Shown: piece by piece, positions 24,422 through 30,684 of the stretch
How the letters are laid out: every line of letters begins with the position of its first letter
How positions within the stretch are numbered: position 1 is the stretch's first letter
Position numbers and translations under genes: made by a program
The notes under the pieces: model-generated
The model's input: only the letters and a program-made list of their open reading frames with translations
Told to the model about the DNA's origin: nothing
The model's database searches: none
Source of the DNA: Polyangium jinanense
GTDB taxonomy: Bacteria > Myxococcota > Polyangia > Polyangiales > Polyangiaceae
Direction: 5' to 3'
Length of the DNA stretch: 30,684 bases
NCBI RefSeq assembly: GCF_028435365.1
Contig: NZ_JAGTJJ010000095.1
Coordinates: 1 to 30,684 of the forward strand

Positions 24422-25624
24422 TCAACCTTTCGCGACAGACGCGACGACGATCTCGATCGCCCGCGCGAAGACCTCCGGACGCGGCAGCAGGCTGACCACG
24501 AGAAATCCCTCGCGCTCCATGTCGAAAAAATAGCCCGGATGCACGACGATTCCGTGCTCGCGCACGAGCGTTTCAACCCAGGTGTCTTCGTCGCGCGTCC
24601 GCGGAACTTCGAGGATCGCGTACCAGCCGCCGTCCGTGGGCAAGCGCCGGACCGCAACATCCTCGCCCGCCGCCGCGAGCGCGCGATCAAGCGCCGCGAG
24701 GTTTTCCGCCGCGCGCGCGCGAACGGGCTCCTGCACCGAGGCGCGCACGGCGAGCAGCTCCGGGAGCGCGAGCTGCACCGGGGTCGAGGCCGAGAGGTAG
24801 GTGTCCGCGATGAGCTCGAGCCGCGCGATCGCCTCGTCGCAAAGCGCGTCGGGGCCGCAGACGAGCGTCCAGCCGAGCTTGCATTGCGGTAGGAGCAGGC
24901 TCTTCGAGAGGCCGCCGAGCACGAACGTGAGCGCCTCGCGCTCGCCCGCGAAGCTCGGCAGCCGATCCGCGGGCAAGACGCCGTGCGGATACTCGGCGAA
25001 GACCTCGTCCACGATGAGCGCCATGCCGTGACGCGCGGCGATACGCGCGACCTCGGCCGCTTCGTCGCGACGCACGTAGGTGCCCGTGGGGTTGTTCGGG
25101 TGCACGAGCACGATCGCGCGCGCATGCCCGCGGGCCTCTTCGGCGGCGCGATCGAGCGCGCCGAGATCGATGCGAAATCCCTCTTCGCGCATGAGCGGGT
25201 ACGTGGCGAGCTCGACGTCTTCGAGCCGGGCGAGGAACTCGAAGAGCGGATACGAAGGCGCTGGGATGAGGACCCGATCGCCGCGCTCGCAGAGCAGCTT
25301 GAAGAGCCACGTGTAGGCCTCGCTCGTGCTCGCGCTGAGGACGACGCGGTCCTCGCGGGCGGGCAAGCCGCGCTCGTGGAACGAGGCGGTGACGGCGGCG
25401 CGGGCCTTCGGGTGGCCGAGCGGAAGCGGCGCGTACGTCGTGCCGCGGGGATGGCCGAGCAGGGCGACGAGCGGCGTGGTGTCGACGATCCCGGCGCGCG
25501 TGGGGTTCGACTCCGTGAGGTCCGTGAGCTCGCGGCCTGAGCGCTGCGCGGCGGCGAGCAAGGTGGTCAGCGGATTTTCGGTGCGATCCCAGTCGGTTCG
25601 CCGGGTGAAGAGGGCACGGGCCAT
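24422..25624 (-). CDS. PLP-dependent class I/II aminotransferase
   Basis: The 400-aa product has the fold type I aminotransferase layout. Motifs are the substrate loop at TESNPTRAG, HPNNPTG (175-181, Asn178), DEVFAEY (Asp206 contacts the PLP ring nitrogen) and the Schiff-base Lys241 in GGLSKSLLL, with a later QCKLGW block. An N-terminal segment up to Arg14 precedes the fold. It resembles aspartate/tyrosine-type or biosynthetic aminotransferases; the acceptor cannot be told. It is the first gene of a minus-strand operon with a flavin monooxygenase and a Rieske oxygenase. ATG 25624 is a standard start and the length is normal. Confidence 0.9.
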   Translation of the reverse strand: MARALFTRRTDWDRTENPLTTLLAAAQRSGRELTDLTESNPTRAGIVDTTPLVALLGHPRGTTYAPLPLGHPKARAAVTASFHERGLPAREDRVVLSASTSEAYTWLFKLLCERGDRVLIPAPSYPLFEFLARLEDVELATYPLMREEGFRIDLGALDRAAEEARGHARAIVLVHPNNPTGTYVRRDEAAEVARIAARHGMALIVDEVFAEYPHGVLPADRLPSFAGEREALTFVLGGLSKSLLLPQCKLGWTLVCGPDALCDEAIARLELIADTYLSASTPVQLALPELLAVRASVQEPVRARAAENLAALDRALAAAGEDVAVRRLPTDGGWYAILEVPRTRDEDTWVETLVREHGIVVHPGYFFDMEREGFLVVSLLPRPEVFARAIEIVVASVAKG

Positions 25625-25759
25625 GCGAGGCGCGGAGCTTGTCGCCGAGGGCCCTGGCGAGCAAGGACGCCGGGAAAAACGAAGGCCGGCGTCGTCTCCT
25701 TGTCTCCAAGGTTGACGAGCAGCCGGCCTATGCGCGGAGCATCGAGCGCCGCGGTTCGT

Positions 25760-26296
25760 TCACAGCTTGCTGATGAGCGCGTCGCCGAGCTTCGGCTGAT
25801 CGATCTTGCCAAACCAGATGGCCCAGACGCCCTTCATGAAGTCGACGCCGTCGACCGTCGCGCTGCCGCCGCCGCCCACGTTCACCGTGGTGGCCTTCTT
25901 CGCGGCGTCGTACGCGATCGTTACCTTGGAGTTTTCCTTGAGCTCGCGGGAGAACGCGCCGAGGAACTTGTCGATCTTGCCCTTGTCCGCGTAGCCGTTC
26001 ATCGCGAACGCGTCGCGCAGCGTCTGCACGACCTTCTCGTGGTCGACGTCGCGCTTCATCGTCCACTCGAACTTCTTGTCGATGTCGGCGTCGATCACGG
26101 CCTTCTTCGACTTCTCGACCGCGCCCTTGATGAAGTGCGAGATCTGGTAGACGTTCACGTCGACGAGGACCACGGTCTTGACGCGGGTCCCGGTGCCCGT
26201 GAGTTTCCAGTCCTCGGCGAAGGCGCCCGCGCCGAACAGGAAGAGAGCCGCGAGGATCGAGAGGAAGAGGGGAAGCTGTCGCCTACGAAGTTGCAT
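25760..26296 (-). CDS. Secreted chalcone-isomerase-like protein
   Basis: The 178-aa product has a signal peptide (about residues 1-27, ending AFAED). The body matches the bacterial chalcone-isomerase-like family: GTGTRVKTVVLVDVNVYQI near 34-52, then KGAVEKSKKAVIDADIDKKFEW, and a C-terminal WAIWFGK block. Bacterial members are not known to make flavonoids and may bind fatty acids; some are linked to the quorum of outer-membrane lipids. It should be periplasmic. It is transcribed alone, 134 bp from the start-side of the aminotransferase operon in the same direction, and divergently from the MoaD-like gene. Confidence 0.82.
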   Translation of the reverse strand: MQLRRRQLPLFLSILAALFLFGAGAFAEDWKLTGTGTRVKTVVLVDVNVYQISHFIKGAVEKSKKAVIDADIDKKFEWTMKRDVDHEKVVQTLRDAFAMNGYADKGKIDKFLGAFSRELKENSKVTIAYDAAKKATTVNVGGGGSATVDGVDFMKGVWAIWFGKIDQPKLGDALISKL

Positions 26297-26472
26297 CGCG
26301 CTGACCTCCGCCGATGGGGGTGGTGGCTTTCATGACCGCCCCGGCCCGCGAAAACGCGTGCGCGGGCTGCCGGAATGACCCACGGCCTTCGTTTGACGTG
26401 AAACCATGAGAAGCCACGCAACGTCAAGCGACGAATTTCCAAGGATGTTCGTGACGGGATGCGTCAAAGAGC

Positions 26473-26495
26473 CACGCGAGGAAAAACCTCGCGTG
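26473..26495. promoter_or_regulatory. Perfect 9-bp hairpin in the MoaD-AOR operon leader
   Basis: The sequence CACGCGAGG, a loop of AAAAA, and CCTCGCGTG form a perfect 9-bp stem with a 5-nt loop, 41 bp before the GTG of the MoaD-like gene. No T-run follows in either direction, so it is not a standard intrinsic terminator. It could be a leader structure controlling this operon or an operator-like palindrome. No known riboswitch was recognised. Confidence 0.5.
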
Positions 26496-26536
26496 CGTCG
26501 AAGGCGCGCGTTGCGGTGTGCTGGTAGGTTTGCCGC

Positions 26537-26797
26537 GTGGTGACCATCGAGCTCTACGGCGTGGCCCGGCTGCGCGCCCGTCGCGAGACGATCGAGGTCG
26601 CCGCGCGCTCGCTCGGCGAGGCGCTTTCTGCCCTCGGCGTCGCGTGCCCGGCGCTCGAGCCGCTCATCGTTGCGGGCGGACGACTCGCGCCGGGCTGGCT
26701 CGTGGCCCTCAACGGCGCGCAGATCACGGCCGATCTGGAGACGCCGCTCGGCGACGGGGACGTCGTGGTGCTGGTGTCCGCGGACGCAGGCGGTTAG
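26537..26797 (+). CDS. MoaD/ThiS-like sulfur carrier protein
   Basis: The 86-aa product is a beta-grasp ubiquitin-like sulfur carrier ending in Gly-Gly (SADAGG), as needed for thiocarboxylation during molybdopterin or tungstopterin synthesis. Its length and the LxPxWLVALNGxxI core match MoaD-like proteins. The start is GTG 26537 or the adjacent GTG 26540. It is followed 9 bp later by the aldehyde:ferredoxin oxidoreductase gene. Extra MoaD copies next to AOR genes are known and are thought to serve the tungsten cofactor of that enzyme. No MoaE partner is in the window. Confidence 0.85.
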   Translation: MVTIELYGVARLRARRETIEVAARSLGEALSALGVACPALEPLIVAGGRLAPGWLVALNGAQITADLETPLGDGDVVVLVSADAGG

Positions 26798-26806
26798 AAA
26801 CCGTGC

Positions 26807-28645
26807 ATGGGGCGCGGCGGTTATTTCGAGCGATACCTGCGTGTCGACCTCGGCCGTCCGAGCGCCGAGCACGTGCCTCTCGATGAAGCGACGCGGCGCG
26901 CCGTCGTCGGTGGGGTTGGGCTCGGCGCGTTGCTCCTCACGCGCGAGACGCCGCCATGCTTCGATCCGCTCGGTCCCGAGGCCGCGCTCGTGCTCGCGTT
27001 CGGGCCGCTCGTGGGCACGCCGCTCACGACCTCGGCGAAGCTCGCGTTCGTGGCGAAATCGCCGCTCACGGGGCGCATCTCGGACGGGCTGTCGTCGTCG
27101 TCGTTCGCCATCGCGGGCAAACGCGCGGGGCTCGATGCGATCGTGATCGTCGGGGAGGCCGCGGAGCCGTCGATCGTGCTCGTCGACGAGGAGGGCGCGG
27201 AGGTCGTGCCTTGTCCCGAGCTGTGGGGGCGTGATTTTTCAATTTCAGAGGCGAGCGAGCGCCTCGGGAAGGCGTATCCATCGCATCGATTCGCGGTGAT
27301 CGGGGTCGCGGGCGAGCGGCTCGTGCGGTACGCGGGCATCGCGAACGAGGGGCGTCATGCGGGGCGCGGCGGGCTCGGCGCGGTGCTCGGCGCGAAACGC
27401 GTGAAGGCGATCGGCGTGCGCGGGAGCCGGCCCGTGCCGCTCGCGGATGCGGAGACGACACTGCGCATCGCGAAGGATCTCGCGCGTCGATCGCTTGGAC
27501 CTGCAACGGAAAAATATCGATCGCTCGGGACGGTGGCGAACCTCTCGACGTTCAACCGGCTCGCGGCGCTGCCGACGCGCAATTTCCAGGCGAGCACGTT
27601 CGAGGAGGCGCGGAAGATCGAGGGCGAAGTGCTGCACGAGACGCGCGAGCGAGGCCGGGGCTCGTGCAAGAGCTGCACGATCGGCTGCGAGCATTTCTTC
27701 GAGGTTCGTCCGGGCGAACGTCCCGTCAAAATGGAGTACGAGAACCTGTTCGCGCTCGGGCCGCTCTGCGGGATCGGCGATCCGGAGGTGGTACTGCGGG
27801 CGTCGTCGGCCTGTGATGAGCTCGGGATCGACACGATCTCGGCGGGCGGGACGATCGCGTTCGCCATGGAGTGCGCCGAGCGAGGCCTCTTCCCCGAGGG
27901 TATGCTCGCCGAGGAGGCGCGGGATCTGCGGTTCGGCGCGGGCGAGCGGATGCTCGTTTTGCTCGAGGACATCGCGCGGCGGCGCACGCCGCTCGGGGAT
28001 CTGCTCGCGGAGGGGAGCCGGCGCGCGGCGGAGATCGTGGGCGGCGAGGCGCCGTCGTTCGCGCCCCACGTGAAGGGTCTGGAGATCCCGGGCTACGAGC
28101 CGCGGGCGCTGCAGACGATGGCGCTCGGCTTCGCCGTCGGGACGCGCGGCGCCGACCACAATCGGAGCGGGGCGTACGAGGCGGATTTTTCGGGGAAGGT
28201 GAATCGGTTCGAGGCGAGCGAGGAATCGGCGGCGCATGCCGTGGCGGCGGAGGATCGGGCGGCGGTGATGGATGCGCTGATCCTGTGCAAGTTCCTGCGC
28301 CGGGCGATGGAGGATTTTTTCGGGGAATCGGCGGAGATGCTGCGGGCCGTGACGGGCCTGCCGTTCGAGGCGGAGGATCTCGTGCGCGCGGCCGGGCGGA
28401 TCACGCTCGTGCGACGGCTGTTCAACGAGCGCGAGGGGTGGACGCCCGCGGAGGACACGCTCCCCGCGCGGTTCTTCGAGGAGAAATTGCCCGGCGGCGC
28501 CGCGAAGGGCGCGGGGATCGATCGCGAGGGGTTCGCCCGGTCGATAAAGGCGTATCATGCGCGGCGCGGCCTCGACGAACGCGGGTTCGTCCCGGCGGAG
28601 GTCGCGCGGGACATGGCGTCCCTGATCGGGGGGAAGAACCGATGA
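26807..28645 (+). CDS. Aldehyde:ferredoxin oxidoreductase (tungstopterin family)
   Basis: The 612-aa product is a member of the AOR family, enzymes that interconvert aldehydes and carboxylic acids with ferredoxin and carry a bis-pterin tungsten (or molybdenum) site and one 4Fe-4S cluster. The cluster ligands are intact: Cys287, 290 and 294 (CKSCTIGC) and Cys494 (ILCKFL), nearly the same numbering as recalled for the Pyrococcus enzyme. Pterin motifs include HAGRGGLGAVLGAK near 184-197 and CDELGIDTIS near 336-345. A MoaD-like gene precedes it by 9 bp and the stop overlaps the start of a GH13 gene (ATGA). No dedicated ferredoxin or electron-transfer subunit is present in the window. The cytoplasmic location and metal are inferred from the family. 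Confidence 0.92.
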   Translation: MGRGGYFERYLRVDLGRPSAEHVPLDEATRRAVVGGVGLGALLLTRETPPCFDPLGPEAALVLAFGPLVGTPLTTSAKLAFVAKSPLTGRISDGLSSSSFAIAGKRAGLDAIVIVGEAAEPSIVLVDEEGAEVVPCPELWGRDFSISEASERLGKAYPSHRFAVIGVAGERLVRYAGIANEGRHAGRGGLGAVLGAKRVKAIGVRGSRPVPLADAETTLRIAKDLARRSLGPATEKYRSLGTVANLSTFNRLAALPTRNFQASTFEEARKIEGEVLHETRERGRGSCKSCTIGCEHFFEVRPGERPVKMEYENLFALGPLCGIGDPEVVLRASSACDELGIDTISAGGTIAFAMECAERGLFPEGMLAEEARDLRFGAGERMLVLLEDIARRRTPLGDLLAEGSRRAAEIVGGEAPSFAPHVKGLEIPGYEPRALQTMALGFAVGTRGADHNRSGAYEADFSGKVNRFEASEESAAHAVAAEDRAAVMDALILCKFLRRAMEDFFGESAEMLRAVTGLPFEAEDLVRAAGRITLVRRLFNEREGWTPAEDTLPARFFEEKLPGGAAKGAGIDREGFARSIKAYHARRGLDERGFVPAEVARDMASLIGGKNR

Positions 28646-30105
28646 TCCTTGGTGATACGAGCGTCCACAGCCCGGCCCTGTACGAGATCTTCGCACGCAT
28701 GTGGCTCTTCGACCTCGGGCGCGCGGCGGGCGCGCGCGTCACGCTCGCGGACGTGCCCGACGAGGAGCTCGATCGGCTGGCCCGGCTCGGCTTCGATTAC
28801 GTGTACCTGATGGGCGTGTGGACACTCGGCGCGGTGGGGCCGAAGATCGCGCGGGAAACGCCGGGGTTGCGTGCCGAGTACGAGCGGGCGCTGTCCGATC
28901 TGGGGCCTTCGGACGTGATCGGGTCTCCGTTCGCGGTGGCGCGGTATGCAGTCGAGCCCTCGCTCGGCGGGGACGAGGCGCTCGCCGTGCTGCGCGAGAG
29001 GCTCAGGGCGCGGGGGATCGGGCTCTTGCTCGATTTCGTGCCGAACCACCTGGCGCGGGATCACCACTGGATCACGGAGCGGCCGGAGCTCTTCGTGCGG
29101 GAGGCGAACGGGAAGATTGCCTGCGGCAAGGATCCGTATTTCCCGCCGTGGACCGATACCGCGCAGCTCGATTTCCGCGCGAAGGAGACACGGCAGGCTT
29201 CGATCGAGGCGCTCCTCGACGTCGCTTCGCGTTGCGACGGCGTGCGGTGCGACATGGCGATGCTCGTGCTCTCGGACGTGTTTCGGCGGACGTGGGCGCA
29301 TGCACGGCGGGCCGAGGGGACGCGGGAGGCCGAGGGCGAGTTCTGGGCCGAGGCGATCGACGCGGTGCGGGAGCGATATCCGAATTTCGTGCTGCTCGCC
29401 GAGGCGTACTGGGATCTCGAATGGCGGCTGCAGACGCTCGGGTTCGATTACACGTACGACAAGAGCATGTACGACCGGCTGATGCACGGATCGGCGCACG
29501 CGGTGCGCGGGCATCTGAGTGGGTCGTTTGATTACCAGGCGCGCTCGGCGCGATTCTTGGAAAACCACGACGAGCCGCGGGTCGCGTCCGCGCTGCCGCC
29601 AGATCGGCGCAAGGCGGCCACGGTGCTGCTCGGGACCGCGCCGGGAATGCGGTTTTTCCACGACGGGCAGCTCGAAGGGCGAAAGATCCGGGCGCCGGTG
29701 CAACTCGCGCGGCGCGCGGACGAGCGCGTGGACGAGGCAAGCGTCGCGTTTCACCGAGCGCTGCTCGAGGCGATGAAGCTCGACGTCCTGCGGCGCGGGC
29801 GTTTCGCGATGTTGCCGCCGCGTGCGGTGGGGCCGGGGAGCACGAGCTTCGAATCGTTCGTCGCGTATCGCTGGGATTCGCGGACGAGCGCCGTGATCGT
29901 CGTGGTGAACTTCGGCCCGTCGCGGGGGCAATGCAAGCTGACGCTGGATCTCGCGGGGATCGCGGGGAGGAACGTGCTGCTCGTCGACCGCATCGGCGGC
30001 GAGGAATACCGACGCAGCGGGGACGAGCTGCTCGATGATCGGCGCGGGCTCTACGTGGAGCTCTCGGCGTACGGCACGCATCTGTTCGAGGTCAAAAAGA
30101 GGTAA
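28642..30105 (+). CDS. GH13 alpha-amylase-family glycosidase
   Basis: The 487-aa product has a GH13 TIM barrel with all four conserved regions: DFVPNH (131-136), GVRCDMAM with nucleophile Asp204, LLAEAYWD with acid/base Glu254, and FLENHDEP with Asp310. A C-terminal beta domain (about 395-487) ends the protein. There is no signal peptide, so it works in the cytoplasm on an alpha-glucan or alpha-glucoside; the exact activity (amylase, glucosidase or transferase) cannot be told. ATG 28642 overlaps the AOR stop by 4 bp and predicts translational coupling. Pairing of a GH13 enzyme with AOR is unexpected and may reflect shared regulation in sugar metabolism. Confidence 0.9.
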   Translation: MILGDTSVHSPALYEIFARMWLFDLGRAAGARVTLADVPDEELDRLARLGFDYVYLMGVWTLGAVGPKIARETPGLRAEYERALSDLGPSDVIGSPFAVARYAVEPSLGGDEALAVLRERLRARGIGLLLDFVPNHLARDHHWITERPELFVREANGKIACGKDPYFPPWTDTAQLDFRAKETRQASIEALLDVASRCDGVRCDMAMLVLSDVFRRTWAHARRAEGTREAEGEFWAEAIDAVRERYPNFVLLAEAYWDLEWRLQTLGFDYTYDKSMYDRLMHGSAHAVRGHLSGSFDYQARSARFLENHDEPRVASALPPDRRKAATVLLGTAPGMRFFHDGQLEGRKIRAPVQLARRADERVDEASVAFHRALLEAMKLDVLRRGRFAMLPPRAVGPGSTSFESFVAYRWDSRTSAVIVVVNFGPSRGQCKLTLDLAGIAGRNVLLVDRIGGEEYRRSGDELLDDRRGLYVELSAYGTHLFEVKKR

Positions 30106-30107
30106 CG

Positions 30108-30254
30108 ATGGGCGCGTTCGTCCCGCCGCCCGATGCGCCCCCGGGGCAAGAGCCGATACGAACGCGGCGTATTTTGCGGTGCGAGGCGTGCTGGCTGCCG
30201 CCGTCGCTCTGCATTTGCGACAAGCTCGCGCCTACGACGGTGCGGACGCAGCTA
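30108..30254 (+). pseudogene. DTW-domain tRNA aminocarboxypropyltransferase, 5' fragment interrupted by an IS
   Basis: The frame begins with ATG 30108, 2 bp after the GH13 stop. It encodes 49 codons that include RCEACWLPPSLCICDKL, the N-terminal cysteine pattern (CxxC-x6-CxC) of the DTW family (TapT/Tsr3-like enzymes that put an aminocarboxypropyl group on uridine of tRNA or rRNA). After TQL the frame runs into the mobile element and stops at TGA 30261. The DTW catalytic region is missing from the window. The junction lies at a TA dinucleotide (30253-30254). The rest of the gene may lie beyond the right edge; the break is therefore probably an insertion and not a deletion. Confidence 0.85.
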
Positions 30255-30684
30255 GTGTCCTGAGTTAGAAGAACGCGAACATTTTTTGGACGATCCCCTC
30301 CCTCAACACATGGAGGTGAGTGGGAAGATGCGATGTCGAACTGGCCGCCCACTCGAACCTCTGGTCCTGACCGCTGAAGAACGCGAGACCCTGGAGCGCT
30401 GGCGCGCCGACCTAAGTCTCCGCAGGCGTTGGCGGACCGTGCGCGCATCGTGCTGGACTGTGCGGAGGGCAAGAGCAACGGTGAGATTGCCGCGTCGAAT
30501 GGCGTCTCCCGACAAACGGTGAGCAAGTGGCGAGGCCGGTTTCTCCGGCATCGGCTACAGGGGTTGAGCGATGCGCCTCGGTCCGGGGCTCCGCGTACGA
30601 TCACGGATGAACAGGTCGAGCGCGTCGTGACCAGGACGCTCGAGACCAAGCCGCACAACGCGACCCATTGGTCGACGCGCTCGA
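30255..30684 (+). mobile_element. IS630-family insertion sequence (left part, runs off window)
   Basis: The element begins after TA 30253-30254 with GTGTCCTGAGTTAGAA, a plausible terminal inverted repeat end; insertion at TA is typical of IS630/Tc1-mariner elements. It carries an IS630-like transposase. The right end and the second inverted repeat are outside the window, so the boundary on that side and the target duplication cannot be checked. Confidence 0.8.
30310..30684 (+). pseudogene. IS630-family transposase, N-terminal part, apparent -1 frameshift
   Basis: From ATG 30310 the first frame reads to LTAEERETLERW, typical of the IS630 N-terminus. Just after 30402 the family-like sequence continues in another frame (ARRPKSPQALADRARIVLDC, then NGEIAASNGVSRQTVSKWRGRF, a helix-turn-helix, then GLSDAPRSGAPRTI) and stays open to the window end. 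One base, most simply a G, is missing in the run TGG-GCGCGC. The first frame by itself stops at 30522 after unrelated sequence. No clear slippery heptamer was seen at the shift, so a mutation or sequencing error is more likely than programmed frameshifting. The DDE catalytic domain is off the window. Confidence 0.75.

Noticed and set aside
27245..30081. Long minus-strand open frames opposite AOR and GH13
   Set aside because: Arg/Pro/His-rich shadows of genes with fully intact catalytic motifs on the plus strand.

Overview
The window is high-GC DNA from a myxobacterium, most likely of the Polyangiales (Sorangiineae). Three things point there: the 5' part of a 16S rRNA gene at the left edge, a secreted protein ending in a MYXO-CTERM sorting tail, and the many lipoproteins with Gly/Ser-rich linkers. 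The genus cannot be named from the sequence alone. Both strands are coding, and high GC gives many long antisense shadow ORFs that were discarded.

Layout, 1-13 kb. Positions 1-307 hold the 5' end of a 16S gene (minus), fed by a long leader and three tandem sigma-70-type promoters (571-924). An HtrA-like protease (1033-2163, plus) follows. A minus-strand block encodes a SurA-N-like protein, a POTRA-only lipoprotein and a MYXO-CTERM beta-helix protein. Divergent from it are a fumarylacetoacetate hydrolase-family enzyme, a SUMF1-like membrane protein and a GAF-PAS hybrid histidine kinase. On the minus strand there is then an ECF sigma factor, a one-TM TPR protein overlapping it by 4 bp (probable anti-sigma), and a repeat-bearing envelope protein.

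Layout, 13-19.5 kb. This is the most unusual region. Two paralogous radical SAM/SPASM enzymes (14548-15834 and 16256-17554) are interleaved with two small proteins of the same odd design: an N-terminal zinc ribbon, one hydrophobic segment ending in Gly-Cys, and a Gly- or Cys-rich tail. A Cys/Gly-rich lipoprotein and a Pro-rich zinc-ribbon protein lie next to them. This looks like an uncharacterised peptide- or protein-modification cassette; the function is inferred. A PDZ-alpha/beta hydrolase fusion and a head-to-head small membrane protein follow.

Layout, 19.5-30.7 kb. A VWA-domain lipoprotein and a TM partner form a plus-strand pair. An aminotransferase, a flavin monooxygenase and a Rieske oxygenase form a compact minus-strand operon. 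A chalcone-isomerase-like secreted protein follows. Then comes a plus-strand operon of a MoaD-like sulfur carrier, an aldehyde:ferredoxin oxidoreductase (tungstopterin family) and a GH13 glycosidase. The last gene, a DTW-domain tRNA-modifying enzyme, is cut after codon 49 by an IS630-family element whose transposase itself appears frameshifted; the element runs off the right edge. No CRISPR array or tRNA gene was recognised.
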